Positions 53,392 through 63,130 of a stretch of 64,000 nucleotides of DNA are shown here, piece after piece (within the stretch, counting starts at the first letter, position 1; every line of letters starts with the position of its first letter). Source of the DNA: Malachius bipustulatus (taxonomy: Eukaryota > Arthropoda > Insecta > Coleoptera > Melyridae); assembly GCA_910589415.1 (NCBI GenBank), contig OU342637.1:42686162-42750161 (forward strand), read 5' to 3'. The notes under the pieces are model-generated. The model was not told the DNA's origin and ran no database searches. It saw nothing but the letters and a program-made list of their open reading frames with translations. A program made the position numbers and the translations under genes.

Positions 53392-54079
53392 TATATAGAA
53401 TCAACAACTTTGCCACAATTCAACTGGGATGTAATGTACTCGGAACAAACTGATAGGTTTGTAACTGTAGATCTAGACTCAAGGAATCCATGTTGATGAG
53501 GAACTATATATTTACGAAAATACGGAAGTAACTTAGTGTACATAAGAAAGTCCAACATCTTCGCAAAAACTTTATATTTATTAATCGGTCTATAATTGTT
53601 CACATCGAACGGATCCCCTCCCTTGAAAAATGGTGAAAGGTAAGATAATTTCCATGTTTGCGGGAAAATACCCAGTTTAACTGAAAGATTGAATAATTTC
53701 AGTAACCAATGTTTGATGGCTTCACTGCAATTAATAATTATAATTGGATGAATTTTATCTGGACCAGGACTTTGGCCAGAATTCAAATTATTTATGCACG
53801 TTTCAATATCCTCCAAGGTGAATACAATACTGCCGATAGAGTCATTAAACTCGAAAGGTACAGCTGTTTTGCTAAGATCAACATTACGATAAATGCTTCT
53901 AAACTTACCAGCAAAAAGATTGACAATATCTTGACCGTTATCAGCCGTTTGATCATTTAGGTGAAGGGTTGACGGTATCGAATTATTAGAACTGAGATTG
54001 TTAACATACTTAAAAAAATTTTTAGAGTTACATTTTATTGATTCTTCCGTAGATTCAAGATATAATCTTTCATCTCTAT

Positions 54080-54244
54080 TGTCCGTATTCATCAAACTTC
54101 AAAATATAACTCTGGGGTTATATTTTGAATTTTCTGACAGCTGATTGGTCTAATGCTCAAAGCCTACGAACGCTATGAAGTTTAAACCAATGACATGTTC
54201 CAAAATATAACCCCAGGGGTTATATTTATTGATGAATACGGGCA
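54080..54244. mobile_element. 165-bp MITE in the LINE-E ORF2 linker
   Basis: The ends TGYCCGTATTCATCAA resemble the 149-bp family terminus (TGCCCGTATTCAC) but the body differs (AAATATAACYCYRGGGGTTA). The TAT duplication lies at 54077-54079 and 54245-54247. Excision joins KLLAH to RDERLYLES in frame. Confidence 0.9.
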
Positions 54245-55340
54245 TATGAGCTAATAGTTTAGAATAAGCTCTATCCCTTTTAAATCTATTAAAGAAAAAC
54301 CTGGACTTGTACCTTTTGTATAGTTTGTGAGAGATTTTCTTATTAATAATTGCCGCTTTCAGATCATTTGAGTACCAGTGAGGAAAAGTTCTAGATTTAG
54401 TCTTTAATGTAGGTACAAAATCATCAATCAACGTCTGAAAAATTAACTCAATATTAGTAACACATTCATTAAACTGAATCTCACCTGAAATGCCATCAGG
54501 AATAGCGATATCATTCAACTTCTCAGAAATTTCAGTGAAATTTGCATGTTTAAAATCTAAAATAACATCATTGCATTCACATAAAGTCATAGCTGATGCT
54601 TGGAATGAAATAGATAAGGGATGATGGGCCTCGTCGCATTTTATCAAAATGTCATTACACAAATTAATGTCGGAGTTATAAAAGTTAGTAAAAACTAGAT
54701 CTAAAATATTACCAAAAACGTTCTTATTATTATTTAGTTGAATAATATTGTATGATTTACACCACTCAGACATAATGTGAGCAGCTTCTCTAAAATTGAC
54801 ATCTTTATTATAGCCATAGGCGGTAGAATAACAAGATTCATTAAACCATTCGTATCCTGGAATATTAAAGTCTCCCAGGAGACAAAACTTAGTTGTATTA
54901 TCATTGACTAGGATATCACAGAGAGATGTTTGTAAACATTCTATAAATTCAGAATAATATTCTGACTTAGAACCGGTGGGAATGTAACAAACTCCAAAAA
55001 TAAAGCAAGAGTCAATAGTAAATACTTTTACAAATGTTAATTCAAAAGAATTATCACTAACGGCAATTTTCTTAAATTTAAATTTCTTATGGAGGGCAAT
55101 GAGGACGCCCCCACCATCCCTTTTATCACTAGTGAACAAAGTTCTATCACATCTTATAATATTATAATTAAATAAACCTAATTCTGCGTCGTTAATATCC
55201 TCGCTTAGCCAAGTTTCCGTTAGGGCAATGATGTCGTATTCCTCCAACAGACCGATACCACTCCGAACAACGTTGAGTCTACCGCGGATACTATGAGCAT
55301 TTTGATAGTATACATTAATTTGTACGGGGCTTGATAATTC

Positions 55341-56174
55341 CTATTCGTGATTACTGCTCGATGATGTTCTTTTCTTCTTATGAGATTTATCGGTGACAAT
55401 GGTAGGGAGACCACAAATATATTTGATAAATATACCTTCTTCACCTTTGCTTTTACGAGTCTTGAGCTCTTTCACGACTCGAGAACGATTGTCTCGTTAT
55501 TTCTGTGTAAGGTCAGCTGACATCGATAAGCCGCCTTCGCAAATTATCTTCTTATTGTGGAAAAACCAGTGAACACCATCCTTGTTAGGAAGAGTGACCT
55601 TGAGCGGACGCTTGGACTCTTTGGAATATTTACTTCCCAATCTTGAAACAACAACATCATTGACGTTAAATAGTGGAACTTCGCCGCATTTCGAAACCAA
55701 ACCAACAACCATTTTTTTATCTGTAGAGTCCGCATTTTTGGAATCAGCTGCTTTATAAATGATGACGTTATTCTCACGATATTTCTGATCTTGGATTTCA
55801 GCTATAACTTCATCGGCGAGAAAGAGAGAATTATCCTCAATAATGTCGAGTCTACTTTCAATATCAGTTATCTTATACTTCACTTTGTTGATAGCACTAG
55901 AAAACCTTTTAAAGTTGTAATCAATTTTCTTTGATAAAAGTTTGTACAATGCTTTGGCGCTAGGATCTAAATCATTGAGATCATTTTCATCTTCCATAAA
56001 AGACGATTCATCTAGTTCTTCATTTCCGCAACAAGTCGAGAAGACCATGTCTCGATTAGGTTTAGCCCTTAACGCGCAAGAGGAATGGTAATAAGCACCA
56101 CAGTTAGTGCATTTAGATGCATCACTTGACAATGTTGCACCCTTTTTGGGACACAAAAAGCACTTATGAGGCAT
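55341..56174 (-). pseudogene. LINE-E ORF1 with PHD-like zinc finger and coiled coil
   Basis: It starts at the first true ATG (MPHKCFLCPKKG). Residues 5-50 form a C-x2-C ... C-x2-C-x4-H-x2-C ... C-C finger of the PHD type found in Jockey/CR1-group ORF1 proteins. A charged, heptad-like helical stretch follows (KLLSKKIDYNFKRFSSAINK, ...). Then comes a compact fold with VIIYKAADSKN and DVVVSRLGSK. A TAA at 55499-55497 interrupts LTQK|RDNRSRVVKELK. Beyond it the same frame continues through GEEGIFIKYICGLPTIV and ends at TAG 55343-55341. The TAA therefore looks like a single CAA-to-TAA mutation. ORF1 proteins bind element RNA and chaperone it. Confidence 0.82.
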
Positions 56175-58651
56175 TACACTGAGGTCCTTAAATCTCAACT
56201 GTTTGTTTACAATTTCTTCCTTTTTCTTATTTACCTTCAATGGAGCAATTTATTTATTTCTTTAAATTCACTTATCACCACTGATAATTATAATCAGCAA
56301 AAAATTACAAAAAAACAACAGTATCTCATTCCACTCCACCATTAGGAAATAATTGAAAGTCTATTTCCTTCCTATATACACCTCCAACTAGTTTACAAAC
56401 TATTTACAACTAAAGATCCAATTTTTAGCTACAATCTGATACCACTTTCACCCAATCTTCACCCTCAAAACAGCACGAAATCGTGATAAAACCAGAGAGC
56501 CAATAACTGTGACACTCACTCTGAATTCATGAAGCATGATATCATAATAAAATATTGATAATTATGTTGGGATAGCAGCCAATTAAACAATAAAATAAAT
56601 TAAATAATTAAATAAACAAATTTTTAATCATAATCATAGGTTAATTATTTTAAAAAAGGGAATATTTTAAAGAAATATAGGATATAAATATGGTGTCCCA
56701 GCTTATTCGAAGCGATCTTAGTAGGCGAAACGATAAATTTTGAATTTTGCAAATTCAAGCACAGAATCACAATGGCCATAATTTAAAATTATATTGGAGT
56801 ATACAGAGTGGCCCATATGACAGAGTGGCATATCAAAGTTATGTTTTTTTTTAAATGGAATGCTCCTATGTTATTGCATTTTTAGATTGTCTGAGAAGAT
56901 AAAATAAGATTGGCTTTTACAGTTGGTGTTTAAATTCAGAAGTTTTTGAATTATAAACAAGTGAAAATCGTCATTTTTCAAGTTCAAGGCCCTGTACGAC
57001 GAAAACGGTTCGAGATAGAGAAAAACGGTTTACATGTCCCTATTTTAACTTTTTATGTACTATCCTATGGTATAGAAACATTTGTACTTCCTTTAGTTTT
57101 TTTATTTGGTGACACGTGGAGAAATCTCAGAATTTTTCAAATTTTTTATCACCCTGTATAAACATTTCATCTACATCGTAGGATAGTACATGAAAAGTTA
57201 AAATAGGGACATATAAGCCGTTTTTCTCTATCTTCAGCCGTTTTCGTTGTATAGGGTCTTGAACTTGAAAATGACGATTTTCACTTGTTTATAATTCAAA
57301 AACTTTTGAATTTAAACACCAACTGTAAAAGCCAATCTTATTTTCTCTTCTCAGGCAATCTAAAAATGCAATAACTTAGGAGCATTCCATTAAAAAAAAC
57401 ATAACTTTGATATGCCACTGTCATATGGGACACTCTGTATGCTCCAAAATAATTTTAAATTATGGCCATTGTGATTCTGTGCTTGAATTTGCAAAATTCA
57501 AAATTTATCGTTTCGCCTACAGAGACCGCTTCGAATAAGCTGGGACACCATATTTATATCCTATATTCCTTTAAAATATTCCCTTTTAAATAATTAACCT
57601 ATGATTATGATTAAATATAGCATAAATCTCCACCTTCACCTTTAACCGAATATCAGAAATAGCCATAAAAGCAATGTGTACAAAAAATTATTTACTTATT
57701 TCCAACAATAAAATAGATATGAGCAATCTCATGTGTAATATCTGATCCACGTGACGTCACAAGACCGGAACGCAGCCTGCGCGTCATCGTCTATCGGCAT
57801 ACCGTGTATATGTGTATCGTGGTAGAACTGAGAATGATCATGTTGTGCAGCGTTGTCATGTCTATTATTTATTACTAACATCTTGTGAAATAAAAATATT
57901 TGGTATAATTTGCGAAGGTTATTGTTTTAATTATTTTAAAATTTCAAATATTTCTATTCAGAAATACATCAAAAGTTATAAATGGTTCATGCGAGAGGGC
58001 AAGGAAAATATTACAGAGGCCGTCAAATAGATAATGGGCCATAAGACTGGTTATTAAAGTTATGTTTCAATATTTTCAGACTGATAATGTACCAATTCAT
58101 AATTAACTAAATAAAACACATTTTTGATTTTTATTTATTTCCTCTTATAAAAAATCACATCATAAAACATGAGTTTTTAATTTTAAAATAATATATTATT
58201 GACCATAACAACGTGACAACGTCGCAAAACATTATATTTTATTGAGAAGTGTCCATGAATGGCATTGTTGACATTTCGATTATTGCCTCACGGCTTTGTT
58301 GTGAATTATTCAACTCATTAAAGGTTATGTCAGTTTAACTAATTATCATCGAAAATTAAAAACCATTTTTAGAAGTTATCCTACACATTTAAGAAATGAA
58401 ACTGTTAAAACAAGTTCAGGGAATGTATACTAGCTACTTATTTAAGGAGTGTTGACAGTGCAGCGTTATATTTTGCCTAGAAAATCGTGATAAACGATCA
58501 ACAATTTGGACCAAAAGTTGAGCTTTAAAGTGTTTTTTTTTGTAAATTTATGGACCGTTCACAATTTTTTTTTGCTTATATCGTCTATTTTTAAGGTAAT
58601 CTTGCCCCCTATATAGAAATTTTCCCAAAAATCAGAGTGAGTGATAATGCA

Positions 58652-59690
58652 CCACAACCCGTTGGATCTTATACACCACGTCGTTTATCCTTTTAATAAT
58701 TGTGTAAGGCCCTTCCCAGGATGGCATAAACTTGTGCGACAAGCCCTTCTTCCTAGTTGGATTATAAAACCACACCTTGTCTCCTTCTGTGAAGCCACCG
58801 GAGTTTGCCTTCAAGTCGTACCTCGCCTTCATTCGATAGCTGGCCAACGTGATCTTCCTCCTGACAAGGGAACGCACTTCTGCCATGGAGTTCTCAATTC
58901 ATCGACATAGTTTGTGATCTCGGATGGTGGACTGCTTGGTGAACCGTACACCATGTCACAGGGTAGCCGAATCTCTTTGCCGAATATAACCTTGGCCAAT
59001 GTCTGCCCCGTACTCTCATGGATGGGTGCTCTGTACGACATTAGCAACAAAGGCAAGTACTGGTCCCAGTCTCTCTGATTGTTGCTCATCACCTTCGATT
59101 GATGCTCCTCCATTGTCCGATTAAACTGCTCCACCTTACCATCAAACTGTGGATGGAGAGGTGTAGTTCTTGTCTTCTTTCTCCCGAGCAGTTTACAAAT
59201 TTCTGCGAAAACTTGAGATTCGAAGTTTCGTCCTTGATCGGAATGCAACTCTAAAGGTACGCCAAATCTGCTAATTAAATTATCCACCAAGACTCTCGCA
59301 ACTGTAGCAGCTCTTGGTTCGGTATGGCGTATGCTTCAGGCCACTTGCTGAAATAATCCATGGCAACCAGGATAAAGAGGTTTGCTGCTGTCGCTGATCG
59401 GAAAAGAACCTGCTACGTCCATACTATGGCTATCGTCTCGAATTGGGCTCCGACGTTGTACTGCTTCATAGCACCTGTCAGTTTTCTGCTTGGGCCCTTG
59501 CTTGCAGCACATTTCTCGCACTTACGGCACCAGGCTTCGACATCATCCTTGCAGTTCACCCAGTAGAACCTCTCTCGAACTTTCCCTAGTGTCTTGTTCA
59601 CTCCGAAGTGAGCTCCTGTTGTACCCCCATGGATCATTAAGAGAATCTTCGGAACTTTACTCCTTGGAACCACCAACTGCATGACGATCT
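58652..59690 (-). pseudogene. Gypsy integrase: H2C2, DDE core and start of the C-terminal domain
   Basis: The - strand block at 59682-59413 holds the zinc-binding H2C2 module (ILLMIHGGTTGAHFGVNKT ... CRKCEKC). After a frameshift the first catalytic Asp lies in FILVAMDYFSKWPEA (59390-59340). A one-base frameshift near 59315 precedes VDNLISRFGVP. The second Asp is in LHSDQGRNFES and the Glu, 35 residues later, in DGKVEQFNRTM, a DD35E triad. The C-terminal barrel starts GFTEGDKVWFYNPTRKKG and reaches WEGPYTIIKRINDVVYKIQ, the GPY/F module. There the giant foldback interrupts the frame. Integrase joins element cDNA to host DNA, but this copy is broken. Confidence 0.88.
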
Positions 59691-60362
59691 TCTTTCCGTT
59701 GGCACTCTCCCAGGCTCTCTTCAGCAGACCATTTTCGATTCACAGGGACTCCCATCATGACCATAAAGCTTTAAATTCTGGGCTACGTGGAGAAACCTCT
59801 GCCCAAGTTAGTCTCGGCTCATTTTGGGCCTCTGACGATGCTCCGATGACCTGCTGTCCTGCTCATCATTGGTCGGTGGCGGGTTTCTGATGAAACTGCC
59901 CCTGTATACTTCACCCCGGTGCTCGAATCGCTTGAACGGGCTTCTTTCTCCGTCCCAGTTCTGTTCACGGTTGCGACCATGATCACTATTACCACCAAAC
60001 CGCCAGCAGCCGCCGCCACGTTTGAAGTCTCGCTCACCCCTCGAGAATCCTTTTGCTCTCCGCTCGGAAGCTGGGCCTTTCGCTCCCGTTTTATGTCTCG
60101 CCACGAACCTGACGTCCTGGATAAATCTTGTCGCCCTTCGATGTCTTGGCTGTCTACATGACGCTGCGGTGTTCTGGTGGGAATGATCTTAAGGGTCTTG
60201 ATGTTGTCAGCCAGTATTTGCCTCTCCACATAGGCTGAAGTTAGTTTTCCTGCCGACGAGCTTCCCGTTCTCGAGAGATACTTCTATCTCTACTTCCGCT
60301 TCTGTCCCTGCCTGATCTTCGTTCCAGGGATCCACTACGTCTCGGAGTCTCACCAATCTTAC
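59691..60362 (-). pseudogene. Gypsy gag-pol junction with protease/RT/RNase H deleted
   Basis: On the - strand, basic Gag-tail residues (RRSGRDRSGSRDRSISRERG-like, 60300-60250; ERRAKGFSRGERDFKRGGGC near 60030) lead within a few hundred bases to the pre-integrase linker (NEPRLTWAEVSPRSPEFKAL near 59800). Protease, reverse transcriptase and RNase H motifs are absent. A full Gypsy would have about 2.5 kb here. + strand ORFs in this part are antisense shadows. The deletion probably lies between 59850 and 60000. Confidence 0.7.
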
Positions 60363-61414
60363 AGTCATGTATTAAATGTGAACTGAATCCGCAACGGTAG
60401 GACACTGTCTCTTGGTTTCGTCTCTTCTAGGAGTCCAACCTCTTTTTTCCTCATTCAAATGCTCAGAGATCTTATCCATCATCTTATTCAACTTTTCCAA
60501 TATGGCAGTCAAATTATCTTCTTTTTCTTTATTAATTGTTACTGCTCGTACCTTGGAAAAGGTTTTACCGTTGGACGCCTTGATTACTGCTTCTATTTCA
60601 AGCGCTCTAACTAACGCTTCGCTGGACTTCGTCAAATGTGACATGCTTTTGTATTTCAGTGTCTCGTATCCGATTGACTAAGGATTTGCGAGGCTAGTTG
60701 TTCTTTAAAATTCTGCGGCGAGTCCGGATAGGCTTGGTGCACAATCCTGTTTGCATCGGCTTCAAGCTCCTGTAGTGATTCGTTCGGCTTTTACACTCTG
60801 CTCATTAATTGATTTTGGAAAACCTGCTCCATAGATTGCCGAATCGAAGTTCTAATGCTGCCTCAATTGGTCGTAATTCGAGTGCAGTTCTACCGGTAGT
60901 GCATGTCTACAGCTTGCCCCCGAAGAGCAAGAACCAGTGCCGTTGCCTTCTCTGCATCGTTCCATCCGTTGGTCATGCAGGCAACCTGAAATTGCATCTT
61001 GTATGCAGATGGGGAGTGCTTCATCTCAGAACTTTCGAGAGTTTTAAGTTTATTCTCGAAGTCGATCTTCATCTCTTCTACCAGCAGTTTTGTTTTATGT
61101 TCCACCAGTTTTACTTCATCACGAACACCATCAACGTCTTGTTTTACTTTGTTTAGTTCACACACATAATCGTCTCTTAGCTGCAGAATAACTTTAAGCA
61201 GCTACTCTCCATTATCCTTCTGCTGTTGCATCAGCTTTTCTTCACTATCTTTTTGTTGTTGCAGCATCTTCTCTTCACTTTCTTTTTGTTGCTGCATCAA
61301 TAATCTTTGCTGTTCTTGGCTGTCTTCTAGCTTCTTCAAGATGTTTTCCTACTCTTCCTGGCCGTCTTCAAGCTTCTTCAGAATTTTCTCTACCGTTTTC
61401 TCAGACTCAGACAT
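60363..61414 (-). pseudogene. Gypsy gag polyprotein (decayed)
   Basis: It starts MSESEKTVEKILKKLEDGQE at 61414. A coiled-coil-like Q/K/E-rich repeat follows (QQQKESEEKMLQQQKDSEEK; 61330-61205) with two in-frame TAGs, then the open block 61165-60890 (VCELNKVKQDVDGVRDEVKL ... ALRGQAVDMHYR), the capsid N-terminal part. Decayed capsid sequence follows, then 60644-60372 (SEALVRALEIEAVIKASNGK). A retroviral zinc knuckle of CX2CX4HX4C spacing ends the block at 60405-60363, with a one-base shift after its first Cys. Gag forms the particle in active elements. Confidence 0.8.
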
Positions 61415-61920
61415 TTTTTTTTCGCAATATTCCCAGAATTTCCTGAAATATCCTGAAAAAACTTGAAACATGCAGATTTATTATTTTAACCATATCTTCT
61501 TTATTATTGAAAAGAAATTATTATTTTTTGTAGGTTTACATAAGCCGTAATGAGCTACTTATTTGACGTTTCCAAAAATTTCCAAAGCCGACTAGATCTT
61601 CGGATTTTCAAAGTAAACTTTTGTTTATCTTACAGCCGATATGTTGTTTTTCATGCCATTCGCTATAGAAAAAAGCAAGGAAACCAAAAATACATCACAT
61701 TGCAAATAATTTTGAATATTTTTTTCTTTTTTTCAAAAATAGAGAAATTTTTTTTTACCGAATGTCAAAAAGTGCATTTTTTAAGTGTTGCCATAGGTAA
61801 TAATATGTAAAAAATGACACCCTATATTAACTTATGTTGTACTCGTTGTAATTTAGAAGTCGTTTTAAATTTTCAACAATAGTAATTCAACAATAAAACA
61901 TTCGGTAAATTTTTTTTTTT
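61415..61920. other. Sequence right of the Gypsy gag, no LTR seen
   Basis: The expected 5' LTR and primer-binding site are not found. The DNA is AT-rich and has an 86-codon + frame at 61550 without a recognisable domain. The Gypsy copy is presumably 5'-truncated here. Confidence 0.45.
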
Positions 61921-61922
61921 AT

Positions 61923-62010
61923 TTTGCCTCTTACCTACCCAGCACCCCTATTTCGCTCCTCGGTCCCGAAAAAAATTGATGGAACTTAGGATACGCGGAT
62001 GTAAACATTT
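61923..62010 (+). repeat. Dispersed ~85-bp repeat, copy 2
   Basis: Direct-orientation match to 41632-41717 (CTATTTCGCTCCTCGGTCCC and the neighbouring blocks). Confidence 0.7.
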
Positions 62011-62029
62011 ACCAAATTTTTTTTATACA

Positions 62030-63130
62030 GTTTATACAGCTGGCCAAAAGTTGATAACTTTTCAAATTTCAACTTTTTGGTTATTTTTTCTTAGTGAAAT
62101 TTTGAATTCCAAATATTTTGACTGCGGTATTGGTTAATATTGTTCATAATAATTACTAAAATTAAAAAAATAAAAAAATAAACTAATGACAAGCGAAATT
62201 TTTTACCTAAATTAAAAAAAATTCTGTCGCATTTTTCTATATTTTTGGTGCAAAGTGTATACGACACGAAGAAACCATATCTAAGAAGTTGGAGTATATT
62301 TTCTGTTTAATAATAAATGAACATAAAGCAACATTTAAATTCCATTAGGTCACAAAAATGTTCACTTATCATATTTTATAAGGTATTATTTTGATAATTG
62401 GGTTTTAGGTTCCGGCTTACTATTTTCGAAGGTACCGATCGAAAGTTCAACGTTTCGGGACTGATTAGTCCCTTAAGTAAAGTACAAATAAAAATTAAAA
62501 AGTAAAATTAAAAATGGACTAATCAGTCCCGAAACGTTAAACTTTCGATTGGTAACTTCGAAAATAGTAAGCCGGAACTTAAAACCCAATTATCAAAATA
62601 ATACCTAATATACTTCATCAGAGGCAATTATGGTTCAATCTCTACAATTTTCTAATTTTATCATTTATATTACCTTAGAATAGGCAATAATAATACTTCA
62701 CTTCAATTTGATAAAACTCTATTTCAAAAAAATATGTGATTTTAACAACTTTAAAACATACTCACCGCAATTCACAAATACATAATCACATTTGATGTTC
62801 AATTGACCTAAAAGCTCAATTTACATTTATTTTTTATCAACTTGAAAATAAACTTGATCTTGTTTTCTTCCTGTTAAATACACGTTGCACCAATTACATA
62901 TAGAAAAATGTGACAATTATTTTAAAAATTCGACAATTTCGCTGCTGGTATCAATTTCTATTGCTCCTATGGATTTTCTAATTATTATAAACAATATAAA
63001 CTAATATCGCAGTCAAAATATTTCAAATTCAAAATTACACTGAGAAAAATGAGCAAAAAATTTAAATTTCAAATCCCATAAAAAAAAATTCCATTCATAA
63101 CTGACACATTGGTTGAATATCTAGGAGTGT
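62030..63130. mobile_element. AT-rich foldback element with a second palindrome at its centre
   Basis: Arm segments CAAATATTTTGACTGCGGTA (62110), GCATTTTTCTATATTTTTGG (62230) and GTGCAAAGTGTATACGAC are inverted, with mismatches, at 63000-63025 and 62880-62920. The arms are more decayed than those of FB-1/FB-2 and the ends are not sharply defined. Confidence 0.65.
62381..62606. mobile_element. 226-bp near-perfect palindromic MITE
   Basis: AGGTATTATTTTGATAATTG and the following GGGTTTTARGTTCCGGCTTA run inward and are mirrored from 62606. The inner arms include ACGTTTCGGGACTGATTAGT. The centre is a short A-rich loop near 62490. It lies within the larger foldback. Confidence 0.85.

Larger units (their letters stand above)
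51373..55340 (-). pseudogene. LINE-E ORF2: endonuclease and reverse transcriptase
   Basis: It lies in the same frame as ORF1, directly after its TAG and with no ATG nearby: ELSSPVQINVYYQNAHSIRG. The endonuclease has QNAHSIRG, LTETWL (catalytic Glu), LLGDFNIPGYEW and the EAHHPLSI histidine region. RT has SPGPDKIHPIIIINC, NYRPINKYKVFAKMLDFLMY, QHGFLESRSTVTNL, the palm block broken by the palindrome (VDSIY | DFTRAFD), GVGQGTHMGPLLFLIFINDI and SLFADDTKIF. The C-terminal block is YFAYIYSKLMYASTIWRPSE. After the 149-bp MITE the frame continues to a stop at 51375-51373. Frameshifts near 52262 and 52630 are independent of the insertions. Confidence 0.88.
51235..56622 (-). mobile_element. LINE-E: near full-length Jockey/CR1-type LINE inside the giant foldback
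   Basis: The target duplication TTTAATCAT lies at 51226-51234 and 56623-56631. On the - strand: 5' UTR, ORF1 (56174-55341), ORF2 (55340-51373), a short 3' UTR containing a TGGGGCTTGCCCTGTTGAAA segment, and an (AATAAATA)n tail (51235-51262). Three small elements interrupt ORF2: a 149-bp MITE, a 743-bp palindrome and a 165-bp MITE. The rest is fairly well kept, with a few frameshifts and one premature stop in ORF1. Confidence 0.9.
50826..58647. mobile_element. Giant foldback element inside Gypsy integrase
   Basis: The ends are TTATAGCTCACTC and, reversed, TTATCACTCACTC, with TGCA at 50822-50825 and 58648-58651. The arms share a ~200-bp segment (51022-51234 and inverted 57611-57815). The centre (56632-57630) is a TACAGAGTGGCCC-type palindrome with the GAATTATAAACAAGTGAAAA block of FB-1/FB-2. 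A LINE is inserted in the left arm. Removing it with one 9-bp duplication gives an arm complementary to 57605-57635. The right arm has about 600 bp (57830-58480) not matched on the left. Without the LINE it is about 2.4 kb. Confidence 0.85.
49000..61414 (-). mobile_element. Defective Gypsy LTR retrotransposon hosting a four-level nest
   Basis: The order on the - strand is gag (61414-60363), a deletion that removes protease, RT and RNase H, integrase (59690-58652, then 50825-50710), a polypurine tract and one LTR (50690-49000). No 5' LTR is visible to the right of 61414. The apparent length is inflated by a palindrome in the LTR (49173-50355) and by a giant foldback in integrase (50826-58647) with a LINE inside it. 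The original remnant is about 3.4 kb. It cannot encode its own replication. Confidence 0.85.

Noticed and set aside
59360..60681. Several + strand ORFs over 60 codons
   Set aside because: They are antisense to the Gypsy gag/integrase blocks, which have clear family motifs on the - strand.
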